A DNA stretch of 64,000 nucleotides from Mastigias papua (Eukaryota; Cnidaria; Scyphozoa; Rhizostomeae; Mastigiidae), in assembly GCA_964019165.1 (NCBI GenBank), contig OZ025270.1, forward strand, positions 7,778,186-7,842,185, written 5' to 3'. Positions 28,001-40,087 of the stretch are shown piece after piece; position 1 is the first letter of the stretch; each line of letters starts with the position of its first letter. The notes below the pieces were generated by a model. That model was not told the DNA's origin. It did no database searches and saw only the letters and a list, made by a program, of their open reading frames with translations. The translations under genes were made by a program, and so were the position numbers.

Positions 28001-29620
28001 TTGTCTCATTTGTTGCAAGTCTACCGATTCTATTTGATGCAATATTATGTTGTTAATGATCAAGAACTTATGTATGCCATAGATTTTGTCAAAAATGTTT
28101 GGTAGTGACTGTAGTGTATTTCCGTTCAATTGCTATCAGACCCTCAGCTTTTCTTGTACAACTACATCTATTTCGCAGTTATGTGAAGTTTTCGAGTCCT
28201 AGTATATCAACTTTTTTGCAGATGAGGAATCTAAGCAGCTTATTATCAGGGTGTATGATGGATGATACTTATGAATGTTTTTTTTTTATAAGTTATCATA
28301 TTGCTTGAAATTTCACCCGGTCATTTAATTGCTTGTGTCGAGGCTTCAAAATAAGTTTGCAATTTCTGTACAATGTAGCCTGACAATGTTGCTATGAAAT
28401 TGATTGATTTTATGTATACACGATATTTATAATTATCAAGATATTAATAACCTACTTTATTTGGGTGCACAATTTATATTTTCCCTGCCTATGTTTCCAG
28501 TTGCTACCAATATCTTACATGAAATCTATTTATCTCAGAGCCAGTGTACCTGCTACATTGCTATGTCTTTTTTTTTTAATGGTCTTGCCTCATCAGGAAC
28601 ATCAACTGCTGTTTTGCAATCTTAGGCAACTGTTATAATGTACGTTGGAATTTGTACTGGGTCATCTGGGTCATCTTGTTCTTCTTCCGTTTTGATTTGA
28701 ATGTTTGTACGCATAAGCAGCATGTCACGTGTAAAGCCTAATCAGTATGTACGAACACAGTATTGTCTTATCAATTGTATCTATGCTTTCTGATCTGTTC
28801 TCCTTTCCCTTTATGCTTCGTTAATCGAATAGCAGCTACTAGTATATGTGATAATTTGTTTAGCGCATGTCACCTTGCGTTGTGGGCAGTGCTGCTATAT
28901 CATATGCATGTTTGACATGCTGTGTGACATTTTGTGTTCACATTTGTACCTTCTTGGACACCGTGGCATCAAAGCTCCCAGATTGATTCTCCCAATGCAA
29001 AAATTTATCTGCTTTGTTAATTGACTGAAAACAGCAGATTATTGTTGATACATGTTACGTTTATACAGACATACTAGCCTTATTATCATTATCATTTATG
29101 TGTGCAATGGGTGTTTTCTGGTGTGATAAACAGTTATGGTCTGATCTGTTGATACCTAAGGCACTGCCATCATCTGCACACAATCTATTTTTGTAGATGA
29201 AATTTATCCAGGCTACTATCACCATCAGACATGGTTGTAGGACATTAATGCTGTACCAGTGGCCTATAGTATTATTTTCTGATCTCATGAAGTAGTATCA
29301 ACTTCATCTAACAAGCAAGCTACACCTTTACTGAACGTTATATCATGCTGCCAAGTCAGCCAACCTTGCTTGGCGTTGACAGATTTCATTTGTAGGTGTT
29401 GCTGCGATCAAATTTAACTCACTGTCTCTTCAGTTAATTAATGTGTTAAAAATGAATTATTTGATCTACTGTTTCTCTTTGTGACATGTTATGTCCATAG
29501 GCATTATGTGTATGGGATTTTCTGAAGTTTTGCGTATAAGCCCAAAAAGTAAATGTCTCAATGCCAGCTCTAAAATCTCGTACAGCTCTGTAGGGAACTA
29601 GGCTGATGACGTAATAGAAT
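25099..29620. mobile_element. Putative 4.5-kb inverted-repeat (TIR) element, no transposase recognised
   Basis: A 46-bp terminal repeat (25,099-25,144; contains TTACGTCATC and GTACGAGAT) recurs inverted at 29,575-29,620 with one mismatch. Sequence just inside the left end (GTGCCGCAGCGCATGTGAAC) also recurs inverted at about 29,785-29,822. The interior is T-rich with only short frames, including a plus-strand 101-codon frame at 27,577 and a minus-strand 93-codon frame at 26,938-26,657, neither matching a family I know. I see no clear target-site duplication. It could be a non-autonomous DNA transposon or an inverted duplication. Confidence 0.5.
25898..26124. repeat. Degenerate tandem repeat, about six units of 35-45 bp
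   Basis: Units share AAGCCCCAAAGACGGGCATG and ACTGAGCAACTC with drift. Spacing is uneven and there is no constant spacer structure. It lies inside the inverted-repeat element near its left end. Confidence 0.7.
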
Positions 29621-29902
29621 TGGAAAATTAAACGAACCTACCTGTAGGTGAAGTTTGATTGAAATTCTGCAAGTCATCGGCCGTGACCGGAAGAGCTGTA
29701 CGCCCTCCCGTCTTATTTTATTACCCTACCCTTTTCTATTTAGGATCTTGTATTTATTTGTCATTGATACATTTACTACTCTAAAGACTGGTTCACATGC
29801 GCTGCGGTACACTATCTCGTACAGCTCTTCCGGTCACGGCCGATGACTTACAGAATTTCAATCAAACTTCACCTACAGGTAGGTTCGTTTAATTTTCCAA
29901 TT
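29618..29902. repeat. Palindromic element with 85-bp arms
   Basis: Arms at 29,618-29,702 and 29,818-29,902 are reverse complements with one mismatch (AAATTCTGC versus AAATTCTGT context), separated by 115 bp. It directly abuts the right end of the 25.1-29.6 kb element and shares GTCATCGGCC and AGAGCTGTACG with it, so both belong to one foldback/TIR family. Confidence 0.8.
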
Positions 29903-30680
29903 TAGTATGCATCCCTTTATCGTTGAAAAACACAATGTTGGGTGCCCCGAGGCAATGTGCAAGCGATCTAATAGTTTTCATGACATGATGCTAGATCAAA
30001 TGTCAGATCATTTGCATATGCCTTAATATACATCTACGGTTGCTATATAACAAGAGTGACGCATGCTATTCTCTCAAAAACAAATAACAAATTCATATTA
30101 GATAGCCTGAATTAACAAAGTTAAAGTATACTGCAAAATGACTAGTACTGCAGAAACAGCGAGAACAGCATTACTTATAGAAGTATGAAGAAATGAATTC
30201 ATAAAGGGTCATTTATGTATGTCACCATACCACTTCACCCCTCCCCTCTCCATAATAAAACATGAGAATTTCAGAGTACCCCGTGCCCTCTTTTATGATG
30301 ACGTAATGGGTGGATGGTTAGAGTGTTACTCGGCGGCTTGAGACCTGACACCCCCCTCCTGCTACAATTTTCTACATCACCCTCTTGTGTAGGCAGGGTA
30401 AATCTAAATAAATCACGGGTTGATTCTATGGAAAAGCTATTTCTGCAGGAAGCAATAGAAAGACATGCTAAATGTGACATGCATAAGTGATCGTAAGATG
30501 GTCGTAAGAGCACAGACACTTTCAGGCTTACGCTGGGCATAACAATCTGAAGTTTCCAATTTACGGTGCAATAAAGAACAGTTATTAATAATAAGTAGGA
30601 TCGGAACAATGATAAACTAAACAGAACTGGGACTGAGTATCCGAGGAGCACTGACAAGTATAAAGGAATAAAAAGCCTAC

Positions 30681-31031
30681 CTTACTGCTCGGCACTGTCG
30701 CTTCAGAAGTAGTATCTCCTCTGCCAATTCTACCATCTGTTCTTCCAGGCATACGTGAATGCTCAAGACTGCTACCAAAGCAAAATTCGTCTTTCATATT
30801 TTCTTCCCAACTTCGTTCTCTTTTTCCCTCCAGTCGTCTGCTGTCTGCAAATGTTGCAGCAGGTGTACTATGAGGTGCATCAATAGGTTTCGTCCCAATA
30901 GATGACATGTCAATTTGGGGTAACTTAAAAAAAAACTCTCTGCCTTCTAGTCCAGACGCATATACTGCGGGCTTATCAGCTCGCGTCCTTTTTCCAATGT
31001 TTTCGCCAATCCCTTGCACATATTGAGCATG
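30681..31031 (-). other. Possible host exon, function unknown
   Basis: On the minus strand, TTCAAATTTCAG precedes CATGCTCAATATG (exon start 31,031). The frame then stays open for about 117 codons to AGTAAGGTAGGC, which offers a donor at 30,680 or 30,684. The peptide (YVQGIGENIGKRTRADKP, FKLPQIDMSS, SRRLEGKRERSWEENMKDEF) is charged, not low-complexity and not transposon-like as far as I can tell. I recognise no domain. With no linked exon the call is tentative; it may be chance. Confidence 0.3.
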
Positions 31032-32660
31032 CTGAAATTTGAACAGGTTATGATGAAATCGCAAGAGCAAAGTGACACTATCGTTATGTTTAAACATTTT
31101 GCAATTTAAAGAATCCAAATTTATCAGTTGTGAATATTCTTGCATAGAGGATTATCGTGAACACTATAAACCAAAGACTTTCGGACTTGAAACTTTCAGA
31201 CAAAATACTTCGGACAAAAACTTCTGGAATGTTTTTCAATAATTCAAAAATAAAGAAGACAAGATTTGCAGATAATGGTGTACACTTTATATTTTACATG
31301 AGAAACAACTTTTCTCCCTTCTGCTTGGATGTTTCATAATATTTTGTCAAATCCGGTCTGTAATGTATCCTAAGTGAGTCTAAAAAATTTTCAAGTTTAC
31401 TTTTGCAACTCAGCTTGTCTATGCTTCTTAACTCTTTCTAAATTTTTGCCTCATTTGAGCCTCATGTTTCTTATATCCAAGGTTCTTATAAAATAACGTG
31501 TAATTTATTATTAATTAAATGCCTCATATAAGTCTTCAAAAGGGTCGTTTGGCTCCAATTCCGTTGTCAAAGCATTATCGATCCATTGTCTTGTTTAGCA
31601 AGTCAGGCGAAACAGGAATTTTCGATGTGGTAGTCATTCGTCTTGTCAGTTTGTCCTTCAATATCCATACGGTATAAAATGATACTTAAAGATGTTGGTC
31701 TACCGTCTTCTCTCAACAAAGGTCTGTGGCTTCACAGAGCTGTTCCCTTTGCTACAGGGTGTATGACTGAAGCATACAATAGTACACCTCGAAAACGCAC
31801 AGGAGTGACAGTTTGAATTGATTTTTCATTAGTTCTGGCAACAAAGTATATCTTATCATCAACTTCCGTCTGCTTTCAACAGTTTGGATGTCATGGCCAC
31901 AGCTCACCGTCGCATGGTCTTCTGTCGATTTAATTGTAGTTTTCTACTGAAAATCAGAACTTCTAGTTTGCTCTCGTAACAGCACGCATTGTCTGCTTTG
32001 TCAGTCTTGGATACTTTCCTGCCAACATGTTCAGAGCAATGCTATTTCATTGCTGGCGAGCAAGCCTTCCAGTATCAATATCAATACAACATTACTACGT
32101 CTATAGAAAGATGCAAATATGCCGTGATCTGTATAAGTACAGGGATTTCCAAGCGAACCAGAAAAGCTCTTAAAGTGGGCTAGAAGCTAATCAAAATATG
32201 AATCTAACTATTGCAGGATAGTTTACTGAATCCAATAATTATTCATCTCTCTGGTCAAACGGTCCAACAACGTCAAGTAACACTTCAGAACAACAACACT
32301 CCAATGTTGGATCATCCAACATTTGTGAAGATTTTCAAACCTCATCCACCCAGATGGACAAACGATCCAGCATTGGCCATCCAACAAACGTTGGACGAAG
32401 GTTGGATAAAATGCTGGACTGTTTGGCTAGGGTTAAAGAGAAATCTTTAATACCAACTATGATGTCGGGACAAAAGAGGAAAGTGAAGTGAATACAGGCA
32501 GCATATCTACCTTTAAAATAGAGAAGAGTGAATGTACAGAAAATAGAGAAAAGCACTATTGCAACTATTGCAATGAGCTGAACAATGGACTCGGGTAACC
32601 TAGCCTACAGTTCTCCCCATCTAATAAAACTAACACAATCAATCTAAAATTAAATACTAA
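31032..32660. other. No recognisable gene
   Basis: AT-rich sequence with short frames only. Around 32,300-32,420 there are several TCCAAC/GTTGGA motifs that may be remains of a small repeat. Confidence 0.45.
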
Positions 32661-33316
32661 GGGGTCAGTCATTTATAACTCTGGGTGTCGGGCGGGTTAG
32701 AATTTACAAAATGGTCAAAAGTTTAATACCCCTTCAATTTCTGTTTAAAAGTTGTCATACCCTATTGAGAAATAAGTAATAAATTTCAAACCCCCTCTTG
32801 CTATCTACCCTGTAAGGATTTCGGTGAGGATTTCTTCATTGCTACTTTTAAAGTCACAATTGCTACTATCATCTACTTCAAATATCATATATAGAAAATG
32901 TGTTCTGCATAATTACTTGCTGGGAAATATTGCATGGAAAACCTCTGTACACAATGTTGTATCTTTGTGAGATTTCTTTGCATAAGGTATACATAAGTTT
33001 TCATGAAAAAGTTGATTTATCCCTGAAACTTCATTTGAACAAACAGCTGTGATGAATGCTAATAAGAGCACTACAATAACACAGTATACCACAGAAAACT
33101 TAAATCAAAGAAAAATTGCTATTGGATAAACTCAAACAACTAGATCAAGTCACTGAGCCATTGAGTTGATTTTCTTTAGATTTTATCTCTAAAGGATTTC
33201 ATATCCCTCAAAAATTCTCTACAAAGTTTCATACCCCCTAAGTATCCTAAAAAAAGTTTTCATGCCCTATCCAATTCTAGCCCTACTACTACCCAGAGTC
33301 ATAAATGATTGACCCC
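32661..33316. mobile_element. Harbinger-like MITE with TAA target duplication
   Basis: The ends are GGGGTCAGTCATTTATAACT and its near reverse complement (AGTCATAAATGATTGACCCC), flanked by TAA at 32,658-32,660 and 33,317-33,319. A 656-bp element with imperfect TIRs, a 3-bp TWA duplication and no ORF fits a PIF/Harbinger-type MITE. The assignment rests on duplication length only. Confidence 0.6.
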
Positions 33317-33839
33317 TAATAGCAGTCCATGGTACAGTATCCGGCAATTCACGAACTCGTCCATTACGACGAGGGTAGTTTCTTCGAGAAGCAATGTCTT
33401 CATGCAGTTGTTCATTGGATTCGTTCAACAGACCTTCCTTGTAATCGCTTCTCACCGTCATTTGCTACGAGCGTCATCTGACTTTAAATCAACATTTCGT
33501 TCAAAAAACGGTAGCAATAGATTGAGGCGTACCACTCTTTGTTCTTTTTGAGGATTTTCCTAACATTGACGCAGTTTGGGGGAGTGCTCAGTACAATCCA
33601 TGGCCCAGTTCTTTGAGGGGCCATCCAGTCTTCGATTCTCAGCAGGTTTGTACTGTTTAGTTTTCAAACAAACTCTTTGTCTTTCAAGGTAATTGTTGAA
33701 ACGAATATTCCTATCGTAGTGAAGCGGCATTGGATCCTTTACTTAATGCAAACAACTTCATAACTTGTTCGAAAATATCATTCAAAAATGACGAAATCAC
33801 ACTAGACTGCATGGACGCACCGGGAGTGAGCATTTCAAC

Positions 33840-34365
33840 CAATGAAGTTTTTGGGCGGAGTAGTGTCAAGAGGTTTGTAGGTTGGCAAGAGAACAGATAA
33901 TCGGTCATGATCGGAGTTCAGGACAAACATAGAGCCTACCAAATATACATTGCAATGCCACACTGCAAGACCTACTGCAAAGGCTTCTTGTTGGTAGCAG
34001 ACCAGGGTTGTTGGTCTCTGGGCAAAGTCGTGGAAAAATACACTATGGGATGTAACTGCCCATATAAGCCATTCTGAGATAAGATTCCTCCAATGGTGTG
34101 ATTGCTGGCACAAACCTTGACAATAAAGAGCTAAGTAAATCAGAAAACTGCAATACAGGTTCGGACATCAATTTTGTTTTCAGCTGTAGGAAATCGTCTT
34201 CACAGTCAAAAGTCCAAACGAACGGCACACTGTCACTGTTAAGAGCATTTAAGGGAGCTCTAATCCGAGCGAAATTCAAGAAAAAGAAACAAAACGAAAA
34301 ACCCATGAAACAAATGGAAAAGTTCAAAGAAAGGCTCCTTCTAAATTACCTAAACTGACTTTGCA
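33840..34365 (-). pseudogene. Ty3/gypsy fragment: RT end and RNase H start
   Basis: Minus-strand reading gives a degraded SFLGF.SF..F block (about 34,350-34,290), NFARIRAPLNALNSDSVPF, VWTFDCEDDFLQLKTKLMSE and PVLQFSD, the junction of RT thumb and RNase H. After a frameshift come EAFAVGLAVWH, CNVYLVGSMFVLNSDHDRLS, the RNase H second half. Several shifts make it inactive. Confidence 0.65.
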
Positions 34366-34450
34366 TCATTCTCTGGAGAGTTCAGGAACTGGCAGAGATA
34401 TTTTTGACAAGAATAAACATAGTAATTAAGACTTACAAGATATAGATAAA

Positions 34451-35175
34451 TTGGACTACCTAGTAGGTCTACTTCAGGATACAGGAGTTAAAGCCATTGC
34501 AAGCTTAGAGATAACAGTATCAGATTACAAGGAAGCCATTGAGAAACTGAAACAAAGATTTGGACTAGAGTCAGTAATAACTCAAAATCATATCCAGTAC
34601 TTAATTGAAACACAGGCAGTGTGTAATGAGAATGATGTGCATGAGCGAAGAAACTTTCATGACCATGTAAAAGTAAATTACAGAGCTTTAAGATTCTTGC
34701 AAATACAGCAAGAAACCTTCTCCAGTGTTATTGTTCCGTCCCTAGTTACAGAGTTGCCAGAACAAATAAAGCTGTTGGTTGCCAGGGGAAAAAGACAGTT
34801 ATGATCAATGGAAAATGGATGTTTTCTTAGATGCATTACTAAAGGATACTGAGTTGAGAGAGGCTCATGGTGTAGGAAAGGACAGATCTAAAGATGTAAA
34901 AGAAAAAAGTACCAGATTTGAACCAACGACAGAAAGTGCACTATTAGCAAAAAGAGAGAAATTAGATTGTGCCAAATGCAGTGGATAACACCCACATGAG
35001 AAATGTAAAAAGTTAGTAGACATAAGTTAGAGAAAGGCCTGAATCAGAAAATGTGGTAGGTGCTTGCACTGCAAGTGAAAGGGACATAAAGCCAATGATT
35101 GTAATAACCGACAGAAATGTAGCAGCTGTCAAGGACACCATCACAGCTCTATATGTGAGAGCGATAAAGTACACG
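34451..35175 (+). pseudogene. BEL/Pao retrotransposon gag remnant with zinc knuckles
   Basis: Frames show a Pao gag-type block (DYKEAIEKLKQRFG, QYLIETQAVCN, LVTELPEQIKLLVARG), then in a second frame DQWKMDVFLDALLKDTELRE, then a stop-broken knuckle region: CAKCSG, HPHEKC, KCGRCLHCK, a stop, KGHKANDC and CSSCQGHHHSSIC (about 35,049-35,170). This is the usual Pao order. Gag binds and packages the element RNA. At least two shifts and two stops are visible. Confidence 0.75.
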
Positions 35176-35209
35176 AGAGAGAAGAAGAAACAAGGCATCA
35201 ATACCAAGT

Positions 35210-35590
35210 TTGCACAAAAGAGCACAAGAAAAGATAGTATTGCAAACACTGCTAGCCTTTGCCAAGGCACTAGGAAGAGGCCCAACAAAGGTGGGGTTCA
35301 GGATCATGCTAGACTTTGGGAGTCAATGCACTTTTATTACAACAAAACTAGCAGAAATTATACAGGCAAAACCTATAGCAAAGCAAATCTTGAATGTCGA
35401 CATGTTGACAGGAGCTGAAAACCTTTGGTGTATGCACATGGGGGGGGGGACGGTTATACCGTGGGAAGAATGGCCAACCAATGGCAATAGAAACCTTACT
35501 TGGATGGACCTTATCAGGTTCTATTGAAGGAAGTCAAGAAAGTGCAACAAGAACAAGCACAGCAAGTGTAAATCTCACCACTGCTTCTTA
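35210..35590 (+). pseudogene. BEL/Pao protease remnant
   Basis: LGRGPTKVGFRIMLDFGSQC, FITTKLAEIIQ matches the Pao retropepsin (DUF1758-type), where the catalytic motif is normally D-S-G; here it is D-F-G, so the site is altered. A frameshift follows, then LGWTLSGSIEGS, the segment before the RT. The reading is cut at 35,590 by the MITE. Confidence 0.65.
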
Positions 35591-36376
35591 GGGACCATGC
35601 ATCTATGATGGCTAAAACAAATTCGAAAACTGCAACCCCCCCATTGTCCGACATAGTGTCAAATTGACACACCCCCTTCTTTCACGACGTCTAAACTGCA
35701 TTAACCCCCTTCCCCTCAAAACGATTAATTAAGGCATTAAGTCTGTCACAAAGATGATAATATAGTGGACGGGTAGTGCCCATTGTATGACATGCTTTGG
35801 ATAAATGAAGTATGATAGCTTCTAATAGTCGAAATAACTAAACGGCACTAAAGACGAAGAGCTGGTCCAGATCCCGCTAAGTGATGAGGGCTATCATTAA
35901 TGAATAGAAGAATGAATGAACGAATAAATGAATGAATGAATGAATGAATGGATGAATGAATGAATGAATGAATAGATGGATGGATGGATGGATGGGATTG
36001 AAGGGTGGATGGATGGATGGAAAGTGAAATAGATATGGGGCTATTATAGAGAATAGAATCCCTTAGCAATAAACGTTTTGCATTCCCATTATTTCTACAA
36101 CGTAGCTCTCCTCATAAGCTGACATAATTTGGTGTTTTACAAGATTGTTTAGTCTGAACTGACCAGAAAATATTTTAAACGCTCTTGTGATGAAAGTGCA
36201 GCTGGAGTTTTATGCACTATTTGCATTCTATTCGGTTTGTATGCAAAATAAAATGAGAGAAGAGGGACGCTCAAATTCTCAAAGACCCCATCCCTACCAT
36301 TCCTATAATGTCTAAAAAAGTCTCAAACTCATCGGATCCCCTACCCCTATTGCTGACGTCATATATGCATGGTCCC
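35591..36376. mobile_element. MITE inserted in the BEL/Pao element, TTA target duplication
   Basis: The ends GGGACCATGCATCTATGATG and ...ATATATGCATGGTCCC are inverted repeats flanked by TTA (35,588-35,590 and 36,377-36,379). Pao coding stops on one side and resumes on the other (LWELESLGNTERDEAL). The 786-bp element has no ORF and carries a tetranucleotide array. Its 3-bp TTA duplication fits a Harbinger-type MITE. Confidence 0.7.
35907..36020. repeat. (GAAT)n/(GGAT)n tetranucleotide repeat
   Basis: GAAT units with single variants pass into GGAT units, inside the MITE. Confidence 0.9.
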
Positions 36377-36391
36377 TTAGCAAGATTGCAA

Positions 36392-37270
36392 TGAGCAGAG
36401 TCTACATCAGTTATGGGAATTGGAGAGTCTTGGAAACACTGAAAGGGATGAAGCACTTGAAAAGTTTAATAAGGGAATAGAATTAAGAAATGGGAGATAT
36501 GCCGTAAATTTACCATGGAAAGAAAAAAAATCAGCCTTGCCAGACAACTATGAGCTCACTTTAGCCAGATTCAAGGGTCAACCCAAGAGACATAAGAAGG
36601 ATGAAAATATTGTCAAACAGTATGATAAAGTGATAAAGGAGCAATTACGTAACGGAGTTGTAGAGAGGGACAGGAGAAAAGCAGAATTCGCAGAAGAGAC
36701 ACAGCCTCCTGCACCACCCTGCTATTTGGGAAAGGGTAGAAAAAACCAAAATCAGAATCGTGCTTAATGCAAGTTCAAAGAATAGTAAGAGCAGCTTATT
36801 ACTAAATGAATATGTAAATAAGGGACAAACTGTAGCACTCATGTTGCATGAAGTCTTACTGAGAATGTGGGAACACAAAGTATTACTAGTAGGGGATATA
36901 CAGAAAACATCTTAGTCGATTGAAATCAAGAAAGAAGATTGAAACTCATTAAGATTCCTTTGGACTAGGGATATTTTTGCAGACAAGCCTGAAACTAAAG
37001 TCTAAGACCAAGAGTAATATTTGAGGCAGGAGCCCAGTCCATTCTATTAAAATACCACATTACAGTATCGTTCAGAAAAGTATAAAAATGAAGATCCAGA
37101 GCTTGTGGAAAAGATACAATCCTCACTGTACATAGATGATGCAGTATCAGTTTCAAGAACAGTAGAAGAAGCCTATTCAAAGTTCATGAAGGCTAAAAGA
37201 ACACTAAAAGAAGCAGGATTTCACATGAACAGATGGAAAACAAACAGCAAAGAACTCAGTGAGGTTTAAA
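36392..37270 (+). pseudogene. BEL/Pao reverse transcriptase remnant
   Basis: Pao RT order is clear: WELESLGNTERDEAL, NGRYAVNLPWKE, LPDNYELTLARFKG, IVLNASSKNSKSS (motif A region), LLVGDIQKTS, LRFLWTRDIF and DPELVEKIQSSLYIDDAVSVS. Here YIDD stands at the palm site (about 37,125), followed by VEEAYSKFMKAKRTLKEAGF and MNRWKTNSKELSE. Stops after KTS and near 37,000 plus frame changes break it. Confidence 0.8.
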
Positions 37271-38280
37271 TAGAGCGGAAATTACATTTGAAATGCCAAA
37301 AAACTCTGTCGGGGAGAGAAAATATGTCACGGAGTCGGTAGGCAGGGAAGAGAGTGAAGGCAAGTCCCTAAGAGTCAAGTGGGATAAAGACTAGGGTGAG
37401 TTCAGATTTGAGTTTACTTGGGTTAATAAGCTCAGTCATTTTACCAGCAATGGTGCTTCTACAAGAGAGCTGCATTAACAGCAATGCTTGGGAGGAGTAA
37501 TAATCCAAAGATGTCATAAAGAAATGGAAGGAATGGATAGAAATTCCGAGATAAGCAAGAGAAATTGCCTCTGATAGATATGTGTATCCAAACTTGACTC
37601 AGCAACATGATGAAATTTCATTACATGGACTTTGCAGATGCTACCGGCAAAGCATACAGTGCATCTATATATGTGGTGTGTAGTCAAAGAATTCACTTCC
37701 AACAGCTGACATCAAAGACGCGAGTTGGATCATAAAGCAATAGACAATACCGCGATTGGACATGATGTATGCCAAAATCTCAGCAACATTAATGCAAACT
37801 GTAAAGAAAGCTCAAAACCACAATTTGAAGTTTATGAGGCTGGACAGTACTACTGCATTGATTTGGATCAAGAGAGTATGAGACTAGAAGTAATGCATTC
37901 AACAGGGAAACAAAGAAATCCTAAATTTGACAGAATGGGCATCTTGGCAGTATTGTCCTGTTGAACATAATCCAGTTGACATTGGTTCAAGGGGAGATTA
38001 GGCAGCAAAGTTGAACGAGAGCTCTTTATGGAAGCAAGTGAACAAATTGGCTGTCAAATGGTGAAGTTCCAAAGACATTAACAAACTTAGCAATGGGTGA
38101 AGCTGAGAAAGTATGTCAGAGTTTTTCAAGGGAATTTGGTGCATGAAGGAGAAAATACGCCTGGCTTATCGGCAGTAATTGAAGTACATCATTTTAGCAA
38201 AGAGATACAGTTATATAGAGTAACAGCTTATCAACCCAGAACAAGAACTGACTACCAAAGAGATTAGAGCAGCAAAAAGA
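37271..38280 (+). pseudogene. Decayed BEL/Pao segment between RT and integrase
   Basis: Scattered frames (for example 37,725-37,964) are too degraded to place, but they lie where the Pao RNase H and linker should be, and no other gene is visible. Confidence 0.4.
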
Positions 38281-39000
38281 ATGTGGTTACTGAATGTGCA
38301 ACAGAAAATTGAAAATGATGCAATAAGTGCACGTATTAAAGAACAACTAGGGGTTCAAAAGGTAGATGGAATTATGAAGTGCAATGGGAGATTGACACAT
38401 GCAAGTATTCCTGAGGAAGCAACAATATCCATATTATTACCACGAATACACAATTTGACAAAGTTAATCATTCCAGTCAGCCATATACGAGTATTTCGGA
38501 ATGGAGTAAGGGCAACTTTAGTAGAAGTAAGATCTATTTACTGTATACGCGAAAGAAGGAGTAAGGTGCAGCAAATTATCCGAGATTGCACCCAGTGAAA
38601 ACAAGAGAAAGCGAAGCATTATGCAGAGGCCCCCCCCCATAGCGAGCTTACTTCAGTTTCGAGTTAACCCTGTAAAACTATTTTCACACATAGGTTTGGA
38701 TTTTGCTAATCCATTGTTCTTTAAAACATCTGAACAAATGAAGGTGTATATTCTGCTGTTCACAAGTGCAGTTACGCGAGCAGGTCATCTGCAACTACTA
38801 AAAGACCAAGGAGTTATAACATTAATTCGAACCTTAGTGAAGTTTTCACCAAGAAGAAGTCTTCCAGACAGGATTCAGAGTGATAAAACAAACACTTTCA
38901 AGGTGACAGCACAATGTCTAAAGGAATTTCAGAGGCACCAGGAAGTCCAACTGTTCTTACAAGGAAAAACTACAAATGGAAGTTCAGTTTACCCTTAGCC
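38281..39000 (+). pseudogene. BEL/Pao integrase remnant
   Basis: RVFRNGVRATLVEVRSIY, CIRERRSKVQQIIRDCTQC matches the zinc-binding domain and its link to the core in Pao integrase. HAEAPPPIASLLQFRV-like sequence and FSHIGLDFANPLFFK (first catalytic Asp region) follow in another frame, then VYILLFTSAVTRAGHLQLL. A stop or shift after CTQ breaks the join. Downstream DDE residues are not clear, and I could not find LTRs. Confidence 0.7.
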
Positions 39001-40087
39001 CCATGTTGGGGTAAAAGCAGCAACAATCAGTCCCTTGAAAGCAATTCAGGAAGCCCTGTCAGTTTAAGTTGAAAAGACAATGAATGATGCAGCTACAAGA
39101 GTACTACAAAAAGCCAAAACTGAAATACCAAGTAAGTTCATAAGACTAGAAGGTAATCAAGAAAAAGCCTAAAAGACTATCATTGCTAATGGCACCTGGC
39201 AAAAATAAATATTTATCTCCAAAATCAACGTTTTTTCATTATCTTAGAACCAGAAAGATTGTAGGTCATGAGTTGCTCTCTCAAGTTAGCCATGAATAAG
39301 TCAATTATACTAAGCCAGACAAATATACACACAACACAAGTAGCCAAAATAACAGTAATATGTGCAGAATAAAGGATTTGGAATCAAAGCAAATACAGGA
39401 AAGCAGAAACTCTCATCTGAAGAGGAAGTGGCAGAAAATTCAAAAAAGCCACATGTTTGATGTCAAAGTGAATCGTGCCACACTCATGTCTATTGAGATC
39501 AGGATCTGGCCCATTTATGGTTATAATAGGGACAAAACAGGAAGAGTATGAACAAATGGCATCAATAGGCATTTAATTATATATTTCTCCCATATTTCGT
39601 CCATTCAAGAAGAAATTTTCAATTGCCTACACTTCTCAATTTTGAATTATCTATTTGGTAGAAAGCTGAAATTACAAGTTAATAGTTTTAGATACTCATT
39701 TCTCCTTAAGTATTGGGCCAATAGTGTTGCACCTTTTATCCAAAGCTGGATATTGGTTGAACTTACTATAAATTACTGAAATTTTGATCACACCATTATT
39801 TGCGATGGAAACAGGGGTTTTGGGGGCTACTCTACCTTTTAGTGTACTTTCAATGATTGGAATAATTCAATTTGTAGCTCTCAGGATTGTTGCTATTCGG
39901 TTATGCATAATATTCTCATAGCCATTTCAATCTTCTAATTACATTTACCTTTCTAAATTACACACCCCTAGAATTATGGTGCTAACATGGAAACACGGCC
40001 TTTAAAATACAATTTTTATTTCAAAAAAGTGGCTTTTTTACATTTTCTATGTACTGGAACTAAGTCACGAAAAGCATGAATGTTAAC
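39001..40087. other. No recognisable gene
   Basis: AT-rich. The left part may be decayed Pao 3' sequence. No LTR pair, TIR or domain could be identified. Confidence 0.4.

Noticed and set aside
32271..32420. Small repeat with several TCCAAC/GTTGGA motifs
   Set aside because: The motifs are short and irregular; no element borders could be drawn.
34360..39400. LTR pair for the BEL/Pao element
   Set aside because: I looked for matching sequences on both sides of the coding remains and found none that I could support.
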